A DNA stretch of 64,000 nucleotides, taken from NCBI GenBank assembly GCA_963663215.1, contig OY760140.1:1674001-1738000 (forward strand), given 5' to 3'. Positions 28,077-37,032 of this stretch are shown here, piece by piece. How positions within the stretch are numbered: the stretch's first letter is position 1; each line of letters begins with the position of its first letter. A program made the translations under genes and the position numbers. Under the pieces are notes generated by a model, which was not told the origin of the DNA, did not search any database, and was given only the letters and a program-made list of their open reading frames with translations. This stretch comes from BJGV01 sp003230615. Its GTDB lineage: Bacteria > Pseudomonadota > Gammaproteobacteria > Burkholderiales > Nitrosomonadaceae.

Positions 28077-28838
28077 ATGCAATTGAAATTAAAACTAGCT
28101 CAAGCTGAGTTAACCCTTGGATCATGGATCACATTGGGTCACCCGGCAATCGCCGAAATTATGGCTGCTGCTGGGTTTGACTGGCTTGTTCTGGATATGG
28201 AGCACAGTGTCTTAGAGCTAAGTGAAGTTCAAACGCTGATCCAAGTACTCGATGGGCAACAGTGCCCTGCCATTATACGACTGACTTCAAACCACCCCGA
28301 CCAGATTAAACGGGTTATGGATGCAGGAGCCACTGGTGTGATGGTACCTATGGTCAAGTCTGCTGCTGATGCCAAAGCGGCGGTACAAGCAGTTTATTAC
28401 CCTCCTCGCGGCCAACGTGGTGTCGGGCTTGCTCGCGCCCAAGGTTATGGAGCGCGGTTCAAAGAATACCGGCGCTGGCTAGAGGAAAATGCTGTAATTG
28501 TAGCAATGATCGAACATATAGATGCAGTTAATGCCATTGATTCAATTCTTTCTGTTGACGGGATTGATGCCTATATCATAGGTCCTTACGATTTATCTGG
28601 TTCAATGGGCCGGATAAGCGAATTCAATCACCCTGAGGTACTTTCAGCAATTGAGCGGGTATTGGAAACAGGAAAACGGCTGGGTAAGCCAGGAGGCATC
28701 CATGTGGTGGAACCAGACCAAAATGAGCTGCGGCAGCGAATTAATGCTGGCTTTAGCTTTATTGGTTATGGTCTGGATATCCGAATCCTTGATACACTCT
28801 GCCGCAGCCATATACAAAGTATAAGAGCAGAACTATGA
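28077..28838 (+). CDS. HpcH/HpaI-family class II pyruvate aldolase
   Basis: A 253-residue TIM-barrel aldolase: LGSWITLGHPAIAEIMA, WLVLDMEHSV, GVMVPMVKSAADA, the PRGQRGVG loop with its arginine, and IGPYDLSGSMG (metal-binding aspartate). Family members reversibly add pyruvate to an aldehyde, giving 2-keto-3-deoxy acids. A ribosome-binding site (AAAGGAG) precedes the ATG. Its stop overlaps the next ATG (ATGA). Beside a CMP-Kdo-synthetase homologue, the natural reading is that it builds the carbon skeleton of a ulosonic acid instead of acting in aromatic catabolism; this is inference. Confidence 0.88.
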   Translation: MQLKLKLAQAELTLGSWITLGHPAIAEIMAAAGFDWLVLDMEHSVLELSEVQTLIQVLDGQQCPAIIRLTSNHPDQIKRVMDAGATGVMVPMVKSAADAKAAVQAVYYPPRGQRGVGLARAQGYGARFKEYRRWLEENAVIVAMIEHIDAVNAIDSILSVDGIDAYIIGPYDLSGSMGRISEFNHPEVLSAIERVLETGKRLGKPGGIHVVEPDQNELRQRINAGFSFIGYGLDIRILDTLCRSHIQSIRAEL

Positions 28839-29785
28839 GCAAACTTGTTATTTCTACTTCTTCGTTTGATGCAGACAATAACCCTCATCTTCAGCATTTA
28901 GTAAAAGCTGGGATGAATATTGTTGGAAATAGTTTTAAACGTAAACTCACAGAAGATGAAATTATCGAACTCCTGGGACAAGACACTGTTGGAATGATCG
29001 CTGGTATCGAGCCGCTGACAGAACGCGTTTTTATGTCTGCCAAAGGCTTGAAAGCGATATCGCGCTGTGGAGCCGGTTTGGATAATGTTGACCTCACCGC
29101 AGCAAAGCGCCAGGACATCACCGTTTTTAATACGCCGGAAGCTCCAGCTCAAGCGGTAGCCGAGCTCACAATGAGCTTGATATTAGCTGCTTTGAGACGA
29201 ATCTGTCAGGTTGATCAACTGCTACGCGCAGATAGGTGGTCACGGATGCAGGGGCAACTTCTTGCTGCTCAGCTGGTAGGTATCATTGGCTTGGGACATA
29301 TTGGTCGACGGGTTGCCAAGTTGTGTCAAGCTTTTGATGCTAGGGTAGTCGCCCATGATCCCTATATAGATACAACATCGCATGGAGTAGAATTGGTACC
29401 ATTAAAAAAATTGTTAGCTGAGGCGGATGTCATTAGCCTGCACCTGCCTTATGGAGCTAACACTCACCACCTACTGGATGCGAAAGCGTTTGCGCGTATG
29501 AAGCCAGGCTCTATTATAATCAATGCTGCTCGGGGCGGCCTTATCGACGAAATCGCGCTGGATGAAGCCTTGATTTCTGGACATTTGGGCATGGCTGCAC
29601 TCGATGTTTTTGAGCAAGAGCCTTACCGTGGACCACTGATCAAAAATGACAAGATAATTCTGACTTCGCATATTGGTTCCCTTGCCAGAGAGTCACGCAT
29701 GCGTATGGAAATTGAAGCTGCAGAAAATCTGCTAGAGGGGTTGATTAAAATTGGTTTAGTAAAAAGTGAAGTGAAAAATGCCTAA
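28835..29785 (+). CDS. D-isomer 2-hydroxyacid dehydrogenase (phosphoglycerate dehydrogenase-like)
   Basis: A 316-residue NAD-dependent dehydrogenase with the Rossmann motif GIIGLGHIGRRVA and the catalytic trio: Arg in SRCGAGLDNVD, Glu near FEQEPY and His in LTSHIGS. NAARGGLIDE marks the family. It lacks the ACT regulatory domain of long SerA, so a dedicated, unregulated role is likely. The start overlaps the aldolase stop by four bases, and the stop overlaps the next gene by eight. The substrate may be a 2-keto or 2-hydroxy acid of the same pathway. Confidence 0.88.
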   Translation: MSKLVISTSSFDADNNPHLQHLVKAGMNIVGNSFKRKLTEDEIIELLGQDTVGMIAGIEPLTERVFMSAKGLKAISRCGAGLDNVDLTAAKRQDITVFNTPEAPAQAVAELTMSLILAALRRICQVDQLLRADRWSRMQGQLLAAQLVGIIGLGHIGRRVAKLCQAFDARVVAHDPYIDTTSHGVELVPLKKLLAEADVISLHLPYGANTHHLLDAKAFARMKPGSIIINAARGGLIDEIALDEALISGHLGMAALDVFEQEPYRGPLIKNDKIILTSHIGSLARESRMRMEIEAAENLLEGLIKIGLVKSEVKNA

Positions 29786-30707
29786 TGAAATTGCAATTGT
29801 GTTTGGTGCTAGTGGTTTTCTTGGTAGTCATGTAGTCGAAGCACTTTCCGCTGAAGGCTACAGAGTGCGTTTGTTCGATCGCTCTCCGTCACCCTACCAA
29901 CAGCCTGATCAAGAAATGATCGTTGGTGACATTATGAATCTTGAAGAAGTAACAAAGGCTGCAAAGGGTGCTGCTGTAGTCTACAATTTTGCTGCGATCG
30001 CCGATATTGATGAAGCTCATAAGAAACCACTAGCTACTGCTGCTGTCAATATTCTGGGCAATATGAACGTTCTGGAAGCTGCTCGACTTGCCGGTGCACG
30101 CCGTTTTATCTTCGCGAGTAGTGTATATGTATACTCCGAGTCTGGTTCCTTCTATCGTGCGAGTAAACAAGCAGCAGAGCGCTTCATTGAAACCTATCAT
30201 GAGTGCTACGGATTAGACTACAGCATTCTACGCTATGGCTCTCTGTATGGTAGGCGTACCGATACACGTAATGGTATCTACCGGATGCTACACGAAGCAG
30301 TAGAGAAGCACTCGATCACCTACCAGGGTAGTGGTGAAGCTATTCGCGAATATATTCATGTTGAGGATGCCGCACGTATGAGCGTGCAGGTACTAGCACC
30401 GGAATTCGCTAATCGCCATCTGATCCTTACTGGTCAAGAACGCATGCGCATCAAGGATGTTATGACGATGATTTCGGAAATTATGCCGTGGCCGATAGAA
30501 CTACATTTTGACGAAGCTAATGCGGTACATCATTATGAGGTGACTCCTTATGCGTTTCAGCCGCGTATTGGCCGTAAATTAGTGCTCAACGAACATGTCG
30601 ATCTGGGTCAAGGTCTGCTGGACTGTCTTAGGGAAATTCACAAAGAGTTTCATCACTCCGATATAAATGATAATGCTACTCCGGCTGCAACCGACAACAA
30701 AGCATGA
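29778..30707 (+). CDS. NAD-dependent sugar epimerase/dehydratase (extended SDR)
   Basis: A 309-residue extended SDR: VFGASGFLGSHVVEAL nucleotide loop, VYNFAAIADIDEA, FASSVYVYS and the YRASKQAAE tyrosine-lysine pair, then LRYGSLYGRR and EYIHVEDAA. It resembles GalE/WbpP-like nucleotide-sugar epimerases but is short and lacks a clear substrate signature. It overlaps the dehydrogenase by eight bases and the HAD gene by four, so all four genes downstream of kdsB are translationally coupled. It probably reshapes the sugar precursor. Confidence 0.87.
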   Translation: MPNEIAIVFGASGFLGSHVVEALSAEGYRVRLFDRSPSPYQQPDQEMIVGDIMNLEEVTKAAKGAAVVYNFAAIADIDEAHKKPLATAAVNILGNMNVLEAARLAGARRFIFASSVYVYSESGSFYRASKQAAERFIETYHECYGLDYSILRYGSLYGRRTDTRNGIYRMLHEAVEKHSITYQGSGEAIREYIHVEDAARMSVQVLAPEFANRHLILTGQERMRIKDVMTMISEIMPWPIELHFDEANAVHHYEVTPYAFQPRIGRKLVLNEHVDLGQGLLDCLREIHKEFHHSDINDNATPAATDNKA

Positions 30708-31345
30708 GGGTAACAGATTGGCAGGCTGTCATCTTTGACTTTGACGGAGTATTGGTCGAATCGGGAGACATTAAAACACGAGCCTTTGCTGATCTTTATC
30801 AATCCTATGGAGAAACGGTAGCAAGTAAAGTGGTGCGTTATCACAGTCTGAACGGTGGTTTGTCACGCTACCAAAAATTTCGGTATTTCCAACAACATTT
30901 TTTGGAAATGCCTCCACTGACTCAAGATGAAGAACAAGAACTCGACAGACGCTTCTCCAAACTGGTAGTTGAAGCTGTAATTACGAGTGAACCAGTGCCT
31001 GGCGCTAACGAATTAATACATAAGGTTTCCACTAGAATACCGTTATTTATTGCCTCAGGTACACCTGAAATAGAACTGAATATAATCGTTACTCGTCGTG
31101 GATTGGGGCCTTATTTCACCGAAGTACGTGGTTCGCCAAAATCAAAACAGACTCTGATTGCAGAGATACTATCTACTCATAGCCTTACACCTACACGTGT
31201 GCTGATGATTGGTGACGCGCTCATTGATTACCAAAGCGCGCAGACTAACAATGTTGCTTTCTTAGGACGCGTGCGTACTGGAGATAAAAACCCCTTTCCA
31301 GAACAAGTTAACACGGTATCCGATTTGAATACATTACTAACTTGA
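30704..31345 (+). CDS. HAD-superfamily phosphatase
   Basis: A 213-residue HAD-IA hydrolase with all four motifs: DFDGVLVES (nucleophile and acid aspartates), FIASGTPE (Ser/Thr), the lysine in GSPKSKQTLI, and MIGDALIDYQSA. The cap is small and alpha-helical. Its ATG overlaps the SDR stop. In Kdo-type pathways a phosphatase (KdsC-like) removes phosphate before CMP activation; this enzyme could fill that position here, though it is not of the KdsC subtype. End of the cassette; a 267-base gap follows. Confidence 0.87.
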   Translation: MRVTDWQAVIFDFDGVLVESGDIKTRAFADLYQSYGETVASKVVRYHSLNGGLSRYQKFRYFQQHFLEMPPLTQDEEQELDRRFSKLVVEAVITSEPVPGANELIHKVSTRIPLFIASGTPEIELNIIVTRRGLGPYFTEVRGSPKSKQTLIAEILSTHSLTPTRVLMIGDALIDYQSAQTNNVAFLGRVRTGDKNPFPEQVNTVSDLNTLLT

Positions 31346-31612
31346 AGCAGGATTGTTAATGCAAATACAGATTTATTGGCTGCTAATTCCCCTGGTCATA
31401 CCACCCCAGTATTGAACTTACTAAGAGCGGTATGGCTAATAACACTGAAAAAACCACATGCTGCATCATTAGCCGTCTAGTATGGCGCATGTACTCTTTT
31501 TAAATCTTCTGTAGCGGCTCGAATTATCTAAACACGGAATTAATTAATATTTATAATATTATCTAAGAATTATTCAGTATTAATTTTCGCACTGCACTAA
31601 CGAGCTACATCT

Positions 31613-32395
31613 ATGATCTCTAAAATATATTTATTCTTAAAAGAATTTTGGTCAGGTTTTCTATTAACTCTTTATAGAATAAAAGGCGGCTATACAAAAG
31701 TAAGCGTTAGAGGGCAATCAATACGTATTGCAGTATATAATTGGCGAACCCTTAAACGAGCAAAAACTTATTCTGTTAAAGAACCGGATACATTAGATTG
31801 GCTCGATAGCTTTGAACCTGATTCGTGTTATTTTGATCTGGGTGCAAACATCGGTCAATATTCTCTGTATCCTGTCAAAAAACATGGTAAAAAAATTCAT
31901 GTGTTTGCTTTTGAGCCTCAGAGCATAAATTATTATTTGCTTAATAAAAATATATACCTAAATAAACTTGAAAATAATATTACGTCCTATTGTGTTGCCG
32001 TATCTGGAAATAGTGAATTTTCTAAACTGTATATTCCTAAATTTATTCCCGGTGGAAACCGTTCACAATTTGGAAAAGAAGATCTTAAAAACATGAAGAT
32101 TTCAGCCAATCATATACAGGGCATGTTTGGAGTAACGCTGGATGACTTGTGCGCGGTGTGGCATTTCCCATTTCCCAATTATATTAAGATTGATGTTGAT
32201 GGCATAGAAGTCTCTATTATTAAAGGTGCAAAGAATGTGCTCAGCAATCATGCTATTAGGTCTGTTATCGTAGAATTAGGGACTGATGAAGAACAACAAG
32301 AGGCAGTAAATCTGATGGCGCAGGCAGGCCTAAGAGTAAAGTCTAAAACAACAAAAAATTGGGGAGAAACTTGTATCGTATTTGAAAGAAATTAA
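31613..32395 (+). CDS. FkbM family SAM-dependent methyltransferase
   Basis: A 260-residue methyltransferase with the SAM-binding block FDLGANIGQYSLYPV, the acidic FAFEPQSINYYLL, and the FkbM hallmark NYIKIDVDGIEVSIIKGA. FkbM enzymes O-methylate sugars in polysaccharides and natural products. The gene is visibly richer in A and T than its neighbours, with many AAA/AAT/ATT codons, and stands alone between long spacers, so it looks like a recent arrival. It probably methylates the surface glycan. Confidence 0.88.
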   Translation: MISKIYLFLKEFWSGFLLTLYRIKGGYTKVSVRGQSIRIAVYNWRTLKRAKTYSVKEPDTLDWLDSFEPDSCYFDLGANIGQYSLYPVKKHGKKIHVFAFEPQSINYYLLNKNIYLNKLENNITSYCVAVSGNSEFSKLYIPKFIPGGNRSQFGKEDLKNMKISANHIQGMFGVTLDDLCAVWHFPFPNYIKIDVDGIEVSIIKGAKNVLSNHAIRSVIVELGTDEEQQEAVNLMAQAGLRVKSKTTKNWGETCIVFERN

Positions 32396-32535
32396 TCTGA
32401 CAACAAAGAATACAGTTCTTGAACTTAAATATATTCCAGTTAGATAGTCAAAATTTCACCTCCTTTTTATCTAAAACATATACTGGGATCTTATATATCG
32501 CCTGAACGCACATGGCAAAATAAAGTCACTTATTG

Positions 32536-33522
32536 TTATCGTAATACACCGCGTCGCAATAGTTTCCAAAAAACTTTATAGCCCCATAATACTGGATGAC
32601 GGCGCAGTTTTGGAGTAACTTCAATACGAATCCCAGTGTGACGTTCGATCTTCCATGCGGCATAATCAATACAGTCCCGGAAGGTAAATGTCGCCTTTAT
32701 CAGCCGAAGCACGGAAAGAACCCGTCCCTGCCAACGACGCAAGCGCCAACGCCTCAAAGAATTTCGGCGCTCAGCCTCATCAGTTAAGCATCGGTAGTGG
32801 ACTTGTCCTTGATGCTCCTCCGGCAATTTCTCAAGTATTCCCACCAGAGAAGGCAAAGCATATTCGGTCAGCTTTATGTAATCATCCAAATTGAGTTTAG
32901 CAAGCTGACAAGCACGCGATTCCTGCTCAGGCCTAAGTTCAGCCGCATAGGTGAGAGTCAAACCCCTGACCCAAATTTCTTCCACAGTTATTACACGCGG
33001 GCCCAACACCGAAATAGTAGGGGTAAGAAATGCAACTACTGCATGCGCTAATGAATAGTAAACACGCTGGCGAATAGCTTCATTTCGAACATACAATAAC
33101 CGCACAGGTTGAGCAAAACGTGCCCATAGGTACGAATGAAACCAATATTGGTTTCCTTTCTCGAAGTCTGCTATTGAAATAACTGCATATTTAGCACGAA
33201 ATGTTTTCTCCTGCCTAGATACCTCAAGATAAAACACATTCGGCGGTAACCATGCATTGAAATAGCGCAAGTAATGTTCTTGGTATGCATTGCTATAGTC
33301 GTCCACCACGGTATAAAAATCAACTACCCCATCGCCAATTTCATAGGAACGCAAACAAGATCCATAAAGAATAATGGCATCTAGTGATGACTCAAAACGT
33401 GATTTCAGTTCTTCAACAAAGATTGAAAAATCTTCCGACACATCCCTTGATCCTATAGATGCGACTTCGGAAACTAAGCTATCCGGGATCTTTCTATCCA
33501 ATGTTGATACATGATCTGTCAT
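32536..33522 (-). CDS. Tam41-like phosphatidate cytidylyltransferase (putative CDP-diacylglycerol synthase)
   Basis: A 328-residue protein with a nucleotidyltransferase-like core. Residues 53–55 are YGS, followed by VVDFYTVVDDYSNAY (67–80), VFYLEVSRQ, KYAVIS (111–116) and ARFAQPVRLLYV (134–145), then an ITVEEIWVRGLTLTYAAELR block. These follow, in order and spacing, the YGSGV, MLDFVFTVDDP, VYYN, KYGVIS, AGRLQKPVKII and EIAGLSYSGDFR segments I know from mitochondrial Tam41, which makes CDP-diacylglycerol from phosphatidate and CTP. The resemblance is by eye, not by search. The downstream end of an operon with a lipid kinase and a CDP-alcohol phosphatidyltransferase fits that role exactly. Annotation pipelines would often leave it as hypothetical. 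Confidence 0.7.
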   Translation of the reverse strand: MTDHVSTLDRKIPDSLVSEVASIGSRDVSEDFSIFVEELKSRFESSLDAIILYGSCLRSYEIGDGVVDFYTVVDDYSNAYQEHYLRYFNAWLPPNVFYLEVSRQEKTFRAKYAVISIADFEKGNQYWFHSYLWARFAQPVRLLYVRNEAIRQRVYYSLAHAVVAFLTPTISVLGPRVITVEEIWVRGLTLTYAAELRPEQESRACQLAKLNLDDYIKLTEYALPSLVGILEKLPEEHQGQVHYRCLTDEAERRNSLRRWRLRRWQGRVLSVLRLIKATFTFRDCIDYAAWKIERHTGIRIEVTPKLRRHPVLWGYKVFWKLLRRGVLR

Positions 33523-33552
33523 TGATACAGGTCCGTGGAATCCGTTTGTGTA

Positions 33553-34545
33553 CTACCAAGTCAGGAAAGTGATAGGGCCAGCTGCCGAAATCTTTAACGG
33601 CCCGTTCTGACTTGCTGCTCGGTAAGATTCACCGTCAACAATATAATCGTCATCTATCGCTAGCTCCAGCGTACTGTTGTTGTGACTATGATAACCGTCA
33701 TGCTCCTTGAGAGTCGCACCTTTTCCTAAAATTATTGAAGGTATTGATCGCAAAAGATTTTTCCGACGCTGCTCGATAAATGTAACATGAATCGGTTCCT
33801 GCTCCTGTCCCCAGTACGGATGTATATTAAATAGCAAGCGATCAAGCGTACTGGCAAACAAAATCAATTGGGCACCATTGCAAGTCTTTTCACCTACCTT
33901 GATCGTTGTCGTCTGTGCTGGCGCCCATGCCCCTTTGCGGCACCCAAGAATCAATCCAACAATATAACCAAACATGATTAAGCCTGAATAAACTTCTCCA
34001 GTGATTCCCATTTGCTTGATCCTGCTTCTGGAGAATATTACAGCACGAGCAATAATACCAACTCCGAAAAACATACCATACACTTTAGCAAAACCTGTTT
34101 GCTCTATACACAATACATGTCGTCGTACTAATGAGGGTAAAGTCCGAGTCAACAAGTATTTGCTTAAATTTCGTGCAGCGTCTTCTGGGACATCGTGACT
34201 AATTAAATCAAGCGCCGTCATATTGGTCGTGCCACCGGGTAATATTGCAAGAATCGGCCAATTTTCAAGAGGATGTGTTACAAACAAATGATTTAAAACT
34301 GCCTGTACAGTACCATCTCCACCTGCAATTACCAGCAAATCAATACCAGTAGCCATGAAATCGCTCACTGTTGCATTAAACTCATCAGCACTCGTAGCTT
34401 CTCGAATAATTACACCGGGAATTTCTTCCAACACATGCATTATTACGCCCTTACGCTTGCGAAATCGTCCACTTAGAGGGTTGAAAAGTAAACCAATTTT
34501 AGCCCCTCCCATTTGTATTTTTTTAATTCGTAACTCTTCTGTCAT
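33553..34545 (-). CDS. YegS/DagK-type diacylglycerol (lipid) kinase
   Basis: A 330-residue soluble lipid kinase: FNPLSGRFRKR near the start, VIAGGDGTVQAVLNHL (GGDGT at 75–79) and LPGGTTNMTALDL, a variant of the usual LPxGTGND. The C-terminal domain has IDDDYIVDGES. Enzymes of this family phosphorylate diacylglycerol or related lipids with ATP. The start overlaps the end of the CDP-alcohol transferase by 23 bases and the Tam41-like gene starts 30 bases later, so three successive steps of phospholipid synthesis are encoded together. Confidence 0.88.
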   Translation of the reverse strand: MTEELRIKKIQMGGAKIGLLFNPLSGRFRKRKGVIMHVLEEIPGVIIREATSADEFNATVSDFMATGIDLLVIAGGDGTVQAVLNHLFVTHPLENWPILAILPGGTTNMTALDLISHDVPEDAARNLSKYLLTRTLPSLVRRHVLCIEQTGFAKVYGMFFGVGIIARAVIFSRSRIKQMGITGEVYSGLIMFGYIVGLILGCRKGAWAPAQTTTIKVGEKTCNGAQLILFASTLDRLLFNIHPYWGQEQEPIHVTFIEQRRKNLLRSIPSIILGKGATLKEHDGYHSHNNSTLELAIDDDYIVDGESYRAASQNGPLKISAAGPITFLTW

Positions 34546-35746
34546 TTATACTAACCGGTGTTCGTGTAAAAATCCGTACTGCCAGCTCTCCTTCATCTCG
34601 GCTTTGGATGATTTCTTCAAACCACGACTTCAACGGGCCATAATGCCGTCTTTCACGCCAGCCAATAACTACTCTCATAACAAGAATAGCCGTAGAGAGT
34701 AGTTGCCATATAACTACCGACAAAAAGCCAAGTTCTGGTTGATTTATCAACCAACTACATGTCAACAATATCAGATTAGGGTTGCGCCGGGCAGTAATCA
34801 ACCGGTTAAATGAATCGAACTTGCGCCAGATAAACATATCAAATGACCCTATCCAAAACTGGAATACCCCCTCACATACCCTGCCACCTATATAACCAAT
34901 AAACATCAACCACATTAGTATTTGCAAGTCGGGTATCGATATTGATACTGCAGTTAAACCCACGCCCCATGCCATATACCAAAGTGGCGGATGAATTATA
35001 TCGAGACCATGATCGAGTACATCACCAAAGCGACTCGTAGTAACAGTCACCCTTGCCAATTTTCCATCCACGGTATCCAAGAAAGTCATGATCCATCCCA
35101 TAACCAATCCTATACTGTAATTACCATGCCAAAATGCAATCCCCGTCAACACAGCAAATACTAGACTAATTAGAGTGACATGATTGGGCTGCAAACCAAT
35201 GCGCACACAAAGGTGAGTAAACCAAAATGCAGGCACAGGCCAGATCCATTTCGTAACTAAATCAGTTACACCCTTGTATGATCCGGCAAACAATTCTGAT
35301 TCGAGAAGCTTGTAGTTAGAACTACTAATAAATAGCACGTAGGGCGCAGCTTTCTTCTTCAGATTCTTTTGCTGAAGCTCTAAATTTAAGTCACCCAGTG
35401 TGTAGCGAGAAAAAGTAGAGATAGTATGTCCACTACCTTCACCTAGAAAATCCGCAAGTACATTAGGTGCGCTGCCATCAGCAATGCAGATAGCAACCGT
35501 TTCGTCACTATCACTAACCAACATAAAATTCTTTCGCATGTGGACTAATGCTGATAACACTCTCGCATCAAACAAATGATCCGCGCATAGGAACAAAACC
35601 TGCACCCCCTCTGGAACAATGCTAAGGTCATCAACCAGGGTAACCTGATTCTTGAAAACCTTTAACATACGTTGCAAACGTTCTCGACCACTTAGATCCC
35701 AAACGTCAATCTCACTATTACCAATGATATAAATAAAAATCGCCAT
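34523..35746 (-). CDS. CDP-alcohol phosphatidyltransferase with extra N-terminal nucleotidyltransferase-like domain
   Basis: A 407-residue protein. The C-terminal half is a membrane CDP-alcohol phosphatidyltransferase with the full motif: D224, D227-G228, A231-R232, G241, D245 and D249 (DTVDGKLAR then GDVLDHGLD), and about six helices. The N-terminal 165 residues form a soluble domain with a phosphoribosyl-like start (FIYIIGNSEIDVW) and a linker YKGVTDLVTKWIW. This layout recalls bifunctional inositol-1-phosphate cytidylyltransferase/DIPP synthases, but the nucleotide-binding GxGxR signature is not visible, so the domain may be degenerate. It would exchange CMP on CDP-DAG, or on a CDP-alcohol, for a headgroup I cannot name. 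No other headgroup synthase is in the window. Confidence 0.82.
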   Translation of the reverse strand: MAIFIYIIGNSEIDVWDLSGRERLQRMLKVFKNQVTLVDDLSIVPEGVQVLFLCADHLFDARVLSALVHMRKNFMLVSDSDETVAICIADGSAPNVLADFLGEGSGHTISTFSRYTLGDLNLELQQKNLKKKAAPYVLFISSSNYKLLESELFAGSYKGVTDLVTKWIWPVPAFWFTHLCVRIGLQPNHVTLISLVFAVLTGIAFWHGNYSIGLVMGWIMTFLDTVDGKLARVTVTTSRFGDVLDHGLDIIHPPLWYMAWGVGLTAVSISIPDLQILMWLMFIGYIGGRVCEGVFQFWIGSFDMFIWRKFDSFNRLITARRNPNLILLTCSWLINQPELGFLSVVIWQLLSTAILVMRVVIGWRERRHYGPLKSWFEEIIQSRDEGELAVRIFTRTPVSINDRRVTN

Positions 35747-35946
35747 TTCCAGGTTTTAAATTATTTTTAGATATTATCTTGGCTTGAAATCATGAAGTAT
35801 GGTTCTGCAACACATTCAATAATATCTATTTAGTTAAAAAGGACCACGCAGATTACATTATCTGCGACATTACTACCACAACAACAAGTCATCCAAAAAT
35901 AAATTTTTGTGCTTTATAGTCCTACCAAAGGATACTGGGCAAACAA

Positions 35947-37032
35947 CTAAGGAATCCTACGTAACCAAAAATTAGCTAAGACGATCAGCGCTAATCCTGG
36001 GAATAGAGCGGTCAGAGCTGGGTTCAAATGTAACAACAGGCCAGCGTTTGCTATAATCTGATCAAGTAAATAGACACAAATGCCGGCCATGGTTGCAAGC
36101 ACCAACTTGTTGGCCATACCAGCTCTAGTAGATCCTAGAACAAAAGGTATGGAAAGGAGCAACATTGCAATAGTTGTGAAGCCCCCTCCAGCTTTTCGCC
36201 ACAAAGCAAGTGCATATGCATCCGCTTCTTGGCCTGTAGTTTGTAAGAAACGTACATGTTGAAATAATTCAAGAGGTGACAGACTCTCCGGTGTTTTATT
36301 TAAAGTCGAGATATCGCTTGGATTTAGGAATGATTTCCAACTCATCGAACTAGTGCTTACAGATACAATTTGATTCTCTGTAAACGTCTTAGTAATGACT
36401 TCCCTTAATTCCCACAAATTGTCATCAATGATGTCGGCATATTTTGCATAGGTATAAGTTAGCAGAGCACCGTTGTCATCAAAATGTAACACCTCTACAT
36501 CTATCACCCTCTTATCATTTAGCATCTCACCAATACGTAATATATATTTTTCGTTTCGTGTCCAAATACCAAGATTTTTACCAAGATGTACGCTCTGCTC
36601 AAGCACTACAGCTCGTTGTAAAAGGGCCTTCTGCTGAAATTGTGGTGCAACAAATTGTTCCAGTATGGCAATAAATAGTACAAAGATTAGGCCAACTACG
36701 AGTGGAGCCAAGCTTAAACGAGTGGGAGAAATACCCGCCACTCGTAATGCGGTAAGTTCTAAATTAATGGCTAATCGCCCTAATGCGATTACATTACCCA
36801 ATAATGCAATAAATGGAGCAAGTTGAATTAACCTGCGTGGCAACATTAGCGCGGTGTGCAGGAAAGCATCTTTGACACGATATAGCTCTTTGCGCTCATA
36901 TGACATTTTGCCCACATCATCGAGTTGACCTAACAAATCTAGGAAACCCATCAATGGCAAAAGTACCGCTGTAGCAATACACAGGCCAATAAAAACCTGA
37001 AAAGCAAGATATCGATTTATTATTAAGATCAT
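35947..37032 (-). CDS. lptG: LPS export permease LptG
   Basis: A 361-residue inner-membrane component of the LptBFG transporter, which drives LPS from the inner membrane onto the LptC-A-D bridge. It has the N-terminal helices (LIINRYLAFQVFIGLCIA), the LGRLAINLELTALRVAGISP coupling-helix region, a periplasmic beta-jellyroll, and C-terminal helices with LLLSIPFVLGSTRAG. It starts with an ATGA overlap on the lptF stop. Both essential lpt genes are embedded in an operon that also carries phospholipid-synthesis genes; a spacer of about 200 bases separates it from the CDP-alcohol gene. Confidence 0.93.
   Translation of the reverse strand: MILIINRYLAFQVFIGLCIATAVLLPLMGFLDLLGQLDDVGKMSYERKELYRVKDAFLHTALMLPRRLIQLAPFIALLGNVIALGRLAINLELTALRVAGISPTRLSLAPLVVGLIFVLFIAILEQFVAPQFQQKALLQRAVVLEQSVHLGKNLGIWTRNEKYILRIGEMLNDKRVIDVEVLHFDDNGALLTYTYAKYADIIDDNLWELREVITKTFTENQIVSVSTSSMSWKSFLNPSDISTLNKTPESLSPLELFQHVRFLQTTGQEADAYALALWRKAGGGFTTIAMLLLSIPFVLGSTRAGMANKLVLATMAGICVYLLDQIIANAGLLLHLNPALTALFPGLALIVLANFWLRRIP

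Noticed and set aside
31358..31414. 18-codon frame after the HAD gene with AGCAGG upstream
   Set aside because: Too short and unlike any leader peptide I know.
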